Below are positions 32,790 to 41,084 of a DNA stretch of 64,000 nt, piece by piece (position 1 is the first letter of the stretch; each line of letters starts with the position of its first letter). A program made the translations under genes and the position numbers. The stretch lies in the NCBI RefSeq assembly GCF_014649815.1, contig NZ_BMTT01000016.1:62001-126000 (forward strand), given 5' to 3'. The stretch is from Streptomyces mutabilis (GTDB taxonomy: Bacteria > Actinomycetota > Actinomycetes > Streptomycetales > Streptomycetaceae). The notes below the pieces were generated by a model. It saw nothing but the letters and a program-made list of their open reading frames with translations, had not been told where the DNA came from and did no database searches.

Positions 32790-33596
32790 ATGCTCGACGT
32801 ACGCGGCCTGAAGAAGGTGTACGAGGGATCGGGGCGGCGCGTCGAGGCGGTGCGCGACCTGACCTTCTCCGTGGCGGCCGGGGAACTGGTGTGCCTGGTC
32901 GGCCCGTCCGGGTGCGGCAAGACGACGCTGCTGAGGTGTGTGGGCGGGCTGCTCCGGCCGACCGCCGGCGAGGTGCTCCTGGCGGGGCGGAAGGTGGACG
33001 GCCCGCCGCCGGGGATGGCGTTCGTCTTCCAGGAGTACGGGCGCAGTCTGTTCCCGTGGATGCGGGTCGGCGAGAACGTCGAACTGCCGCTCAGGCGGAA
33101 AGGTTTGGGCAAGGCGCGGCGCCGGGAGCTGGTCGCGGACGCGCTCGGCTCGGTGGGACTCGCGGACGCCGCCGGGGCGTACCCGTGGCAGCTGTCCGGG
33201 GGCATGCAGCAGCGGGTGGCCATCGCCCGGGCACTGGCCTACGAGCCCGAAGTGCTGTTGATGGACGAGCCGTTCGCCGCGGTGGACGCGCAGACCCGCG
33301 CCGACCTGGAGGACCTGGTGCGGCGGCTGTGGCGGGAGCGCTCGATGACGATCCTCTTCGTCACGCACGACATCGACGAGGCCGTCTACCTGGGCGAACG
33401 GGTGGTCGTGCTGTCCGCCTCCCCCACCGTCGTCAGGGAGCAGCTGAAGGTCGACCTGCCTCATGGGCGGGACCAGGTGCACACGCGGGTGGCCCCGCGC
33501 TTCGCCGAGCTGCGCACCCGTGTGTACGAGCAGATCCAGGCGGCGAAACGCGGGACGGAACGGCCGGTCAAGTCACCCCTGCCGCGGCAGGGGTGA
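32790..33596 (+). CDS. ABC transporter ATP-binding protein, SsuB/TauB-like
   Basis: The 268-residue ATPase has Walker A GPSGCGKTT (residues 38-46), a Q-loop in FVFQEYGRSLFPWM, signature LSGGMQQR, Walker B VLLMDEP and the switch His in VTHDIDEA. The ATG at 32790 follows GAAAGGGCGG. The FQEYGRSLFPW pattern is typical of nitrate/sulfonate/taurine importer ATPases. It ends in a 26-base perfect palindrome that terminates the operon. Confidence 0.93.
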   Translation: MLDVRGLKKVYEGSGRRVEAVRDLTFSVAAGELVCLVGPSGCGKTTLLRCVGGLLRPTAGEVLLAGRKVDGPPPGMAFVFQEYGRSLFPWMRVGENVELPLRRKGLGKARRRELVADALGSVGLADAAGAYPWQLSGGMQQRVAIARALAYEPEVLLMDEPFAAVDAQTRADLEDLVRRLWRERSMTILFVTHDIDEAVYLGERVVVLSASPTVVREQLKVDLPHGRDQVHTRVAPRFAELRTRVYEQIQAAKRGTERPVKSPLPRQG

Positions 33597-33597
33597 C
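33572..33597 (+). terminator. Perfect palindrome overlapping the ATPase stop codon
   Basis: GTCACCCCTGCC and GGCAGGGGTGAC are perfect 12-base arms around GC, and the right arm contains the TGA stop at 33594-33596. It ends the transporter operon between convergent genes. Confidence 0.8.
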
Positions 33598-33641
33598 ACT
33601 CCCCGCGGCGCCCTCCGGCTCCGGGCGGCCCGCGCTGTGGG

Positions 33642-34304
33642 TCACTCGGGGGCCGGGACCACCCTCAGGTGGGCGGCCGCGGTGCGGCGGGGGCGCGCGG
33701 CACGGGGCGGGGTACGGCGCGGCTCGCGAAGGACCAGGGTCAACCGGGTGCAGCCCAGTTCTCCCAGAACCCTGGGCGTTTCCACCACGACCCGGCAGTG
33801 GGTGGTGCCCCAGCGCGGGTCCGGGTGGTGCAGCGGCCGTACGGCGCCGTCGTGTTCGACGGCCTCCGCGCCGACGGCACGGATCCAGTGCGGCAGGCCC
33901 TGGCGGTAGGCCGCCTCCATGATGGGGTCCTGGGCGATGTCGCGGCGGACGGCCTGCAGGCCCGGGTCGTGGCCGTACCGCTCCAGGGCGGCGGCGAAGT
34001 GCGCCAGCATGGGCAGGCACCAGCTCGACTCGTGCTCCCCGAGGACCGCGGACGCGTCCGGGTGGAACAGCACGAACCTGAGGAAGTTGTCGCCCGGCAT
34101 GGCCGTCGGGTGCGGTCCGGCGCCCCGGAAAAGTGTCCGGAAGGCGCCGTTGGTCAGCACCACGTCCCAGCGGTGGTCGACGACGAGCGAGGGAAAGGGG
34201 ACGGCCTCCAGGAGAGCCGTGTAGTCCTGGAGATACGCCTGGACCTCGGGGGTCGCGGGAGCGGGCCGCGGCGCCGGCCGCTGCCCTCCTGCCTGAAATG
34301 CCAT
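33642..34304 (-). CDS. Stand-alone MmyB-like ligand-binding (PAS-fold) domain protein
   Basis: The 220-residue product matches the C-terminal sensor domain of MmyB-type Streptomyces regulators: DYTALLEAVPFPSLVVDHRWDVVLTN, PGDNFLRFVLFHP, then LQAVRRDIAQDP. It lacks the usual N-terminal XRE HTH: only 20 low-complexity residues precede the domain. The next gene, divergent, encodes a separate HTH protein, so sensor and DNA binding may be split. Those domains bind fatty-acid-like ligands in known cases; here that is inference. Confidence 0.8.
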   Translation of the reverse strand: MAFQAGGQRPAPRPAPATPEVQAYLQDYTALLEAVPFPSLVVDHRWDVVLTNGAFRTLFRGAGPHPTAMPGDNFLRFVLFHPDASAVLGEHESSWCLPMLAHFAAALERYGHDPGLQAVRRDIAQDPIMEAAYRQGLPHWIRAVGAEAVEHDGAVRPLHHPDPRWGTTHCRVVVETPRVLGELGCTRLTLVLREPRRTPPRAARPRRTAAAHLRVVPAPE

Positions 34305-34418
34305 CGGGAGGTCACCCCTCTTGCCTATGCGGCCTTCTCGCGGCTTCCCGATCCTGGTGCCCCGACGCGAGGCGTGTCAACTATCGTGGCATTTCGTGCC
34401 TGTTGACGGCTGAAATAG

Positions 34419-34432
34419 GCCACAGTTGTGGC
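34419..34432. promoter_or_regulatory. Palindrome in the divergent sensor/XRE promoter region
   Basis: GCCACA-GT-TGTGGC is a perfect palindrome 11 bases after a TTGACG (-35-like) box at 34403-34408. It lies between the divergent genes at 34304 and 34530. A regulator bound here could control both. Confidence 0.45.
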
Positions 34433-34529
34433 GATACCTGGATGTGAGTTCGAGCGGCGCGCTACTCTCCGGGGAGTTCACGGCAACCGCTTGTGAAAAG
34501 CCTGTGAGAGAGATGTGGGAGAGCTGTCG

Positions 34530-35186
34530 GTGACGGGTGGCTTCGAGGGTCCGGGCGCCCTGCCGACGGCCGCGCTGCCCGCCGTCGTCGCCCGCGTCAC
34601 CGCGCTCGCGGACCGGCTCGGCGTACCGCACGCCGAGGTCTTCGACATCGGTCGCCTGTCCGCCGCCTCAGGCGTCCCCGAGCCCGTGGTCGCGGCGCTG
34701 CTGAGCGGTCGGCCCGCCGGTGAACCCGACGTGCAGGCGCGGTTCGTGCAGCGTCTGGACCTGCTGCGCCGCACCCGGCTCAAGCCCAACGGCCGCAGGT
34801 ACACCCAGCAGGAGATCGCCGACGGCGCCGGCATGTCCCGGCAGCAGGCGGGCGCCCTCATCAACGGCGACCGGCGGCCCACCATGGAGCACTGCGACGC
34901 CATCCAGCGCTTCTTCCGGGTGTACGCCGGATTCCTGACCGCCGAGGACCCCGAGGCGCTGGCGGTCGCGCTCCAGCACACCGAGCAGGAACTGCTCCAG
35001 CAGCTCGCCGACCGGGAGCGGGCGGCGACGGCCGCCGCCGAGGACCCCCTGGAGCGGCTGCTCCAGGACCACGGTGTGCGCGGCATCGCCTGGCGGGCCG
35101 CCCAACTGCCCACCGACCAGCACCGCGACAAGGTCGCCGAGTGGCTGGACATGCTCCTGGAGAGCGTCAAGCGGCCCGAGTCGTGA
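34530..35186 (+). CDS. XRE-family regulator paired with an ImmA-like protease
   Basis: GTG 34530 follows GGGAGAG by six bases; GTG 34515 is an alternative. The 218-residue product has an HTH around residues 80-125 (GRRYTQQEIADGAGMSRQQAGALINGDRRPTMEHCDAIQRFF) flanked by helices. The C-terminal part is charged and ends in DKVAEWLDMLLESVKRPES. I recall this as a conserved Streptomyces chromosomal type, usually followed by a gene like the next one. The pair resembles ImmR/ImmA or XRE/IrrE regulation. Confidence 0.85.
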   Translation: MTGGFEGPGALPTAALPAVVARVTALADRLGVPHAEVFDIGRLSAASGVPEPVVAALLSGRPAGEPDVQARFVQRLDLLRRTRLKPNGRRYTQQEIADGAGMSRQQAGALINGDRRPTMEHCDAIQRFFRVYAGFLTAEDPEALAVALQHTEQELLQQLADRERAATAAAEDPLERLLQDHGVRGIAWRAAQLPTDQHRDKVAEWLDMLLESVKRPES

Positions 35187-35200
35187 GCGTGGGGAGAGAC

Positions 35201-35758
35201 GTGGGCATCGGCAAGGAGATGCGCCGCCTGTGCGGCGAACTGGTCGAGGAGCTGACGCTTCCCGCGCCGGCGCCGCCCGCCGAGCTGTACGGGGCGCTGT
35301 GCGGGGCGATGAGCAGACGCCGGGGCCGTCCGGTGCTGTTCCGCACGGCCGTCTTCCCGTCCGGCACCGCCAGCGGCCTGTGGCTCGACTTGGCCGAGCA
35401 GGATCTGGTCGTGGTCGAGGAACGCACCGCGCCCGACCACCAGTTGGTGATCCTCGGGCACGAGCTGTGGCACATGAAGGCCGGGCACCGCGGTCACCAC
35501 GTCGAGGGCGGCGTGGTCGCGGCGCGGCTGCTGGAGGGGGACGGCCTGGACCGGGACGAGGAGGCTTTGCGCGCCACCGTGCGCACGGTGGCCGCACGCT
35601 CCCGCTTCGACCTCGCCGAGGAGAAGGACGCGGAGACCTTCGGGCTGCTGCTGGCCAGCAAGTGCCGCACGTGGCTGGACGGTTCGCCGCTGCGCGGGCC
35701 GGTGCAGCGGGACCACCTGGCGGGCCGGATCGGCGCGTCGCTGGGGTACCCGGGCTGA
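35201..35758 (+). CDS. ImmA/IrrE-like metallopeptidase
   Basis: GTG 35201 follows GGGGAGAG and is preferred over GTG 35183, which overlaps the XRE stop. The 185-residue product carries a zinc-peptidase HExxH-type motif in LGHELWHMKAGH with a conserved downstream acidic helix (EEKDAETFGLLLASK). IrrE/ImmA proteins cleave or relieve XRE repressors. Coupling to the XRE gene makes that regulator the probable partner; target and signal are unknown. Confidence 0.87.
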   Translation: MGIGKEMRRLCGELVEELTLPAPAPPAELYGALCGAMSRRRGRPVLFRTAVFPSGTASGLWLDLAEQDLVVVEERTAPDHQLVILGHELWHMKAGHRGHHVEGGVVAARLLEGDGLDRDEEALRATVRTVAARSRFDLAEEKDAETFGLLLASKCRTWLDGSPLRGPVQRDHLAGRIGASLGYPG

Positions 35759-35893
35759 TGCCTCGATCGGCTCGTGCGGGCCGGGTGCGGGGCGCGTCCC
35801 GGTTCGATTGTCAGTGGTGGACGGCAAGCTGGGGATGTGCCGCCGCCGGGCGACGGCGCGTGACCGCTGACGTCGTTGTGGGGAGACCGACCG

Positions 35894-36130
35894 ATGACCA
35901 CCGCCGTACTGACCGATCACGAACGCGCGGCCGTGCAGGCCTACCTGCGGCTGCTGCACACCGTACGGGCCGGGTTCGACGCCGCGCCGGGACCGGCCGG
36001 TGCGCCCCGTCCGGTCGTCGTCCCGCCTTCCGTACTGGCCGAGGCGGACCAGGCGCTGCGGGCCGCGGGGCTGGCGGGGAACGAGGAGGCGTTCTTCCGG
36101 CTGCTGCGGAGCTGGCGCCCGGCCTCCTGA
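35894..36130 (+). CDS. Small conserved helical protein
   Basis: ATG 35894 follows GGGGAG at a workable distance. The 78-residue product is helical (LTDHERAAVQAYLRLLHTVRAGFD...VLAEADQALRAAGLAGNEEAFFRLLRSW). It has no motif I recognise. It lies 135 bases after the protease gene and may belong to the same unit. The intervening bases show no further gene. Confidence 0.65.
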   Translation: MTTAVLTDHERAAVQAYLRLLHTVRAGFDAAPGPAGAPRPVVVPPSVLAEADQALRAAGLAGNEEAFFRLLRSWRPAS

Positions 36131-36178
36131 CGGGTCGGGTGCGACCTCGGGGTATCGGGGCGCGGGTGTCTTGACGAC

Positions 36179-36859
36179 TCAGGCGTTGGGGACCGTGACG
36201 GCCGTCGCGACCAGTCCTTGCCGGGCGGTCCAGCGGCCGTCGAAACGAGACAGGCGCCGGCCGCCCACGGTCGGTCCCGGCACCAGGAGCGCGGCGCGCA
36301 GGGTGCCGCCACGCGGGTCCCCGGGGTCCACGGAGATCTCGATGTCGGCCTCGGTGAAGTCCAGCCACCGCCCGGTGAGGGGGAACCACGCCTTGTAGAC
36401 GGACTCCTTGGCGCTGAACAGCAACCGGTCCCAGTGGACACCGGGGCGCTCCTCGGCCAGCCGGCGCAGCCGCTCCGCCTCGGCGGGCAGCGAGACGCTG
36501 GACAGGACACCCTCCGGGAGCGGCCCGTCCGGTTCGGCGTCGATGCCGAGCGAGGCCAGATCGGCGGTGCGGACCAGGGCGGCGGCACAGTAGCCGTCGC
36601 AGTGGGTCATGCTGCCGGTCAGCCCCGCGGGCCAGACGGGCGCACCGCGCTCGCCCTTGAGCACGGGCTGCGCGGGCACGCCCAGCTTCTCCATGGCCCG
36701 GCGGGCGCAGGAGCGCACCACGGTGAACTCCCGGCGCCGCTTGGCGACCGCCCGCGCCACTAGCGGCTCCTCCTGCGGGAGGAGGGGCAGATGACCGGCG
36801 TCGTCGTTGCCGTGGGCCTCCACGGCGACGACCGTGTCGGGGAGCAGTTCCTCGATCAC
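36179..36859 (-). CDS. 4'-phosphopantetheinyl transferase, Sfp/EntD type
   Basis: GTG 36859 overlaps the upstream phosphoesterase stop. The 226-residue enzyme has the GIDAEP motif (Mg-binding Asp and Glu) and FSAKESVYKAW (catalytic Glu/Lys), plus the SMTHCDGYCAAAL segment of EntD-like members. It transfers phosphopantetheine from CoA to carrier proteins of polyketide, peptide or siderophore synthases. No such synthase lies in the window, so it serves clusters elsewhere. I recall a PPTase in the same neighbourhood in S. coelicolor. Confidence 0.93.
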   Translation of the reverse strand: MIEELLPDTVVAVEAHGNDDAGHLPLLPQEEPLVARAVAKRRREFTVVRSCARRAMEKLGVPAQPVLKGERGAPVWPAGLTGSMTHCDGYCAAALVRTADLASLGIDAEPDGPLPEGVLSSVSLPAEAERLRRLAEERPGVHWDRLLFSAKESVYKAWFPLTGRWLDFTEADIEISVDPGDPRGGTLRAALLVPGPTVGGRRLSRFDGRWTARQGLVATAVTVPNA

Positions 36860-37725
36860 CGGTCCGCCTCCTGACGGACCGGCGCGGGCAGGACGCGGCG
36901 CAGGGCGCCCGGCGGCCCGCTTCGCCTGCGCCATTCGCGGGGGTAACCCACCGAGACCTCCTCGAAGCGGACCCCCTCGTGCCAGGTGGTCCGGGGGATG
37001 TGCAGGTGGCCGTAGACCATGGTGTCGACACGGAACCTGCGGTGCCAGTCGGCGGTCAGGCGGGTGCCGCACCACATGGCGAACTCGGGGTACCACAGGA
37101 CGTCGGTGGGGTGCCGGTCCAGTGGGTAGTGGTTGACGAGAACGGTCGGCAGGTCGGCGGGGAGCTCGGCGAGCCTGCGCTCGGTCTCGGCGACACGGGC
37201 CCGGCACCAGGCCTCGCGGCTCGGGTACGGGTCGGGGTGCAGCAGGAATTCGTCGTTGCACACGACGCCGGTGCCGTGGGCGTAGGCCAGTCCCTCGTCC
37301 TTGGTCGCGCACCCGGCGGGCAGGAACGAGTAGTCGTAGAGGAGGAACAGCGGCGCGACCACCGCCGGGCCGCCGGCTCCGTCCCACACGGGGTACGGGT
37401 CCTCGGGTGTCGTCACGCCCAGTTCCCGGCACACGTGGACCAGGTGCTCGTAGCGGGCGGCGCCGCGGAGGGTGACGGGGTCCTTGGGGTGGGTCCACAG
37501 TTCGTGGTTGCCGGGGGCCCACACGACCCGGCGGAAGCGGTCCGAGAGGGTGCCGAGGGCCCAGCGGATGTCGGAGACGGTCTCCGCGACGTCACCTGCC
37601 ACCAGGAGCCAGTCGTCATCGGAGCCGGGGCGCATGCCCTCCACGAGCTCGCGGTTCTCCCGGTATCCGATGTGCAGGTCGCTGATGGCCCACATGCGGC
37701 CCGGGCCACCGGTCGTCGACGTCAT
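36856..37725 (-). CDS. Calcineurin-like metallophosphoesterase
   Basis: ATG 37725 follows GAAGGGGTGGG. The 289-residue enzyme has the dimetal motifs: ISDLHIG, LLVAGDVAE, PGNHELW, NHYPL and YGHLHIPR. It overlaps the PPTase gene by four bases, so the two form an operon. I recall this pairing in Streptomyces; a role linked to phosphopantetheine or CoA metabolism is only inferred from coupling. Its substrate is not evident. Confidence 0.92.
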   Translation of the reverse strand: MTSTTGGPGRMWAISDLHIGYRENRELVEGMRPGSDDDWLLVAGDVAETVSDIRWALGTLSDRFRRVVWAPGNHELWTHPKDPVTLRGAARYEHLVHVCRELGVTTPEDPYPVWDGAGGPAVVAPLFLLYDYSFLPAGCATKDEGLAYAHGTGVVCNDEFLLHPDPYPSREAWCRARVAETERRLAELPADLPTVLVNHYPLDRHPTDVLWYPEFAMWCGTRLTADWHRRFRVDTMVYGHLHIPRTTWHEGVRFEEVSVGYPREWRRRSGPPGALRRVLPAPVRQEADR

Positions 37726-38005
37726 ACCCACCCCTTCGGGACGCGTGTTCGACGCCACGAGATCACATCCCGGCTCCGGTCACAAGCGCGGCCCCGCGCG
37801 CCCGGCCGGGGCCTTGCGGCCGCCCCGCACCGGCGCCGCTGCGTCCGTGCGGCGCACTTTGCACCCGCAGGCGTGCGTACCCCTATGATCGCCCCAACAC
37901 CACCGCCCCGATTCACCCTTCGCGCAGGGCGGCTCGGTGTCCCTCCTCCCCCTGGCCGGGCACGGCCCGCTTCGCCCTGCCCGCGAACCGTGAAAGGCGG
38001 CCTGC

Positions 38006-39163
38006 ATGGTTTCTCCCGTACGCGTCTGGCTCAACCGCACGTACGCGGAGAACGTCTTCTTCATGGATCAGCTGCGGCGAAATCCCGCCGACCGGGCCGT
38101 CGAGATCCACGCGACGCACGGCGACCCGGACTCCCCCGTGCTGGCCGCCGCGGACACCGCCGACCTGGAGCCGGAGGGCCTGTCCGCGGCCGGCTACGTC
38201 GAGTACGCCCTGGACCAGTGCGCGCGGCGCGGGATCGACGTGTTCGTGCCGCGCCTGCACCAGACCGCGATCGTGGCCCACCGCGCGGAGTTCGAGGCGT
38301 CCGGTACGGCCTTGCTGGCACCGCCGCCGGAGGCGGTGGCCGTCTTCCAGGACAAGGTGATCGCCTACGAGGCGGTCCGGGCGATCGGTGTGCCGGTGCC
38401 CCCGTGGTGGCGGGTCCGCACGGCCGGCGAGCTCGTGGCGGCCGTGGAGGAGTTGGAGGCGCTCGGTCACCGGGCGTGCTTCAAGCCGGCGTCCGGCGCG
38501 GGCGGCGTGGGCTTCCGGATGGTCACCCGGGACGCGTTCTCCCTGACGCAGCTGAACGGCTTCCCGAGCCCGTACGTCCCGTTGCCCCTGGTCGTCGAGG
38601 CGCTGCGGGCGGCCGACGGTCCCGTCGACTGGCTGGTGATGCCCCGGCTGGAGGAGCCGGAGGTGTCGGTGGACTGCCTCACCGGTCCCGACAACCGGGT
38701 ACGGCTGGCCGTGGGCCGCACCAAGAACGGCCGCCGCCGCGGGTTCACCCTCCAGGACCAGTGGCTGGCGCCGGCCCGGCGGATCGCCGAGGCGTTCGGG
38801 CTGCACCACCTGTCCAACGTGCAGTTCCGGATGTACGGGGACCGGCCCGTCCTGATGGACGTCAACACCCGGCCCGCCGGGGGGCTGCACCAGCTGGCCC
38901 TGTGCGGGATCAACGCGCCGTGGGCGGCCGTTCGGCTGGCCCTCGGAGACGATCCGGGCGAGATGACACCGCCCTTCCTGGGCCAGGACTACGCGGTGGT
39001 GTCCGGGCCGCGCCCCTTGCGCCCGGTCCCCGCGCCCCAATCGCGCACGGACCTCACCGCCGCTCCGCCCCCGGCCCCGGTGACCCGCCGCACGCCCACC
39101 GTGCCGACCACCACCCCGGCGGGCACCGTCGCCCACGACCCGGCCGCCGGCGCTCCCGCGTAG
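38006..39163 (+). CDS. ATP-grasp domain enzyme of unknown substrate
   Basis: The ATG at 38006 follows GTGAAAGGCGG. The 385-residue protein has a pre-ATP-grasp domain (VRVWLNRTYAENVFFMDQLRRN) and an ATP-grasp core with the Lys in ACFKPASGAGGVGF. VMPRLEEPEVSVDCLTG and VLMDVNTRPAGG complete the metal site. The last 50 or so residues are Pro/Thr/Arg-rich and disordered. ATP-grasp ligases join a carboxylate to an amine or thiol. No partner gene is nearby, so the product is unknown. The 280 bases upstream hold no gene. Confidence 0.88.
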   Translation: MVSPVRVWLNRTYAENVFFMDQLRRNPADRAVEIHATHGDPDSPVLAAADTADLEPEGLSAAGYVEYALDQCARRGIDVFVPRLHQTAIVAHRAEFEASGTALLAPPPEAVAVFQDKVIAYEAVRAIGVPVPPWWRVRTAGELVAAVEELEALGHRACFKPASGAGGVGFRMVTRDAFSLTQLNGFPSPYVPLPLVVEALRAADGPVDWLVMPRLEEPEVSVDCLTGPDNRVRLAVGRTKNGRRRGFTLQDQWLAPARRIAEAFGLHHLSNVQFRMYGDRPVLMDVNTRPAGGLHQLALCGINAPWAAVRLALGDDPGEMTPPFLGQDYAVVSGPRPLRPVPAPQSRTDLTAAPPPAPVTRRTPTVPTTTPAGTVAHDPAAGAPA

Positions 39164-39585
39164 GCGCTGTGCGCGGGCACGAGCAGCCTCCCGGAGACGC
39201 CGGGGGCGGCGGCCGGCACACGCCGGGCTTCCCGCGCCGAAGACCTCGCGCGCCTGCCTCGCCGGCTCCGACAGCCGTACGCCGTCGCGGCGTTCGGCGC
39301 CGGGCGCGCGGACGCCGGACCGTCCCGCACCGCGGCCTCCCCGGCGGCTCGGGACAGCGCCTCCGCCTCGGCGCCGAGGCGCACGGTGAGGCACCACGGC
39401 CCCACCGCACCGGCCCGCACGAGCGCCCCCACGCACTGGTCCCGGCCGCTACCACGCGTCAGGGGCGACAGCGGGGGCCGGCGTGAGTGCTGTGGGATGC
39501 CCCGACGCTTCGGGAGGTGGACTGTGGGGTGGCCCGCGCCGGAACCGCGCGGCACGGCGCCCGCCCGGTCAGGCGGTGCCGGGCT
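39164..39585. other. Gene-free stretch, possibly a decayed minus-strand gene
   Basis: No intact gene is supported here. On the minus strand two frames contain protein-like pieces (GPWCLTVRLGAEAEALSRAA and RDGVRLSEPARQAREVFG) that would join only with a frameshift. This could be a remnant gene or chance frames of GC-rich DNA. Confidence 0.4.
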
Positions 39586-40923
39586 CTACCTCAGGTACGC
39601 CAGACCTGGATGGACCGCCGTGTAACCCTCGACGAGGCGGTGGGCGACGTTGACCGAGTCGACCAGGGGATGCAGGGCGAAGGCGCGGACCGCCGACGCG
39701 CGGGAGCCCGAGTCAGCCGCCGCCAGGACTTCACGCTCGACGGCCTTGACGGCGCAGACCAGGCCCGTGGCGTGACCCGGTAGCGGGTCCACGGCCAGCG
39801 GGTGGGCGCCGTTCGCGTCGACCAGGCACGGGACCTCGATCACGGCGTCGGCGTCGAGCACCGCGAGCGTGCCGCGGTTGCGGACGTTCAGGATCAGGGT
39901 GGCGCGCTCGTCGCGGGCGACGGCCCGCATCAGCGCCAGCGCCACCTTCTCGTAGCCGCCGGACAGGTCGTCGGCCTCGCGCTCGCCCGCGCCCGCCGCC
40001 TCCCGGTTCTCGGCCATGTAGGTGGCCTCGCGTTCGGCGCGGGTCCGGTCCCAGGTGGCCAGCGCCGGGGCGTCCGGGTGGCGCATCTCCTCGTAGAAGC
40101 GGGCCTGCTGGTCGCGCAGGAACGCGCCGCGGGTCCGGTCGGCCTCCTGGTAGGCGCGGACGGTCTCGCGGTTGAAGTAGTAGTAGTGCAGGTACTCGTT
40201 GGGGACCGCGCCGAGCGAGCGCAGCCAGTCGGGGCCGAAGAGCCGGCCCTCCTCGAAGGAGCCGAGCAGCGCCGGGTCGGCGAGCAGCCGCGGGAGTTCG
40301 TCACGGCCGGCGACGCGCAGGCCGCGGACCCAGCCGAGGTGGTTGAGGCCGACGTAGTCGATGAAGGCCCGGCCCGGGTCGGCGCCCAGCACGCGGGCGA
40401 TACGGCGGCCGAGGCCGACCGGCGAGTCGCAGATGCCGATGACGCGGTCGCCGAGGTACCGGGACATGGCCTCGGTGACCAGGCCGGCCGGGTTGGTGAA
40501 GTTGATGACCCAGGCTTCCGGCGCCAGCCGGGCCACGCGACGCGCGACGTCGACGGCGACCGGGACGGTCCGCAGGCCGTAGGCGATGCCGCCCGCGCCG
40601 ACCGTCTCCTGGCCCAGGACGCCCTCGGCGAGCGCCACCCGCTCGTCGTCGGCCCGCCCCTCCAGACCGCCGACGCGGATCGCGGAGAACACGAAGTCGG
40701 CGCCCCGCAGCGCCTCCTCCAGGTCGGTCGTGGCGGTGACCGCGGGCGCGTCCGGCACCCCCGCCGCCTGCTCGGCCAGCACCCGGGTCACCGCCGACAG
40801 CCGGTCCGCGTCGAGGTCGTGCAGGACGACCTGGCTCACCCGTCCCTCGGCGCGGTCCCCGAGGAGCGCCCCGTACACGAGCGGCACCCGGAATCCGCCG
40901 CCGCCCAGAATCGTCAGCCTCAC
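39586..40923 (-). CDS. GH4 glycosidase, 6-phospho-beta-glucosidase type
   Basis: GTG 40923 follows GGAGGGG and places the NAD-binding motif LTILGGGGFRVPLV at the N-terminus. The 445-residue enzyme has the GH4 hallmarks: NFTNPAGLV, the metal-ligand Cys in GICDSPVG and His in YVGLNHLGW. GH4 enzymes use NAD and a divalent metal to hydrolyse 6-phospho-glucosides or alpha/beta-glycosides by an oxidation mechanism. It is divergent from an IclR regulator, the likely controller. Whether the substrate is phosphorylated cannot be told. Confidence 0.92.
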   Translation of the reverse strand: MRLTILGGGGFRVPLVYGALLGDRAEGRVSQVVLHDLDADRLSAVTRVLAEQAAGVPDAPAVTATTDLEEALRGADFVFSAIRVGGLEGRADDERVALAEGVLGQETVGAGGIAYGLRTVPVAVDVARRVARLAPEAWVINFTNPAGLVTEAMSRYLGDRVIGICDSPVGLGRRIARVLGADPGRAFIDYVGLNHLGWVRGLRVAGRDELPRLLADPALLGSFEEGRLFGPDWLRSLGAVPNEYLHYYYFNRETVRAYQEADRTRGAFLRDQQARFYEEMRHPDAPALATWDRTRAEREATYMAENREAAGAGEREADDLSGGYEKVALALMRAVARDERATLILNVRNRGTLAVLDADAVIEVPCLVDANGAHPLAVDPLPGHATGLVCAVKAVEREVLAAADSGSRASAVRAFALHPLVDSVNVAHRLVEGYTAVHPGLAYLR

Positions 40924-41084
40924 GCCCGTGCCCCTCCGTCGCCGGCCCCATGTGCGTCCGCCGCCGATCATGGCACGCACGGCCCGGCTTCCGGCCGACC
41001 GCACCGCCCCTGTGCGGGGCCCGGCGCGGACCGTACCCTCTGCGGGAAACGCTGACCCGCCCCTCCCCGGGAGGTGCCCCCGCC

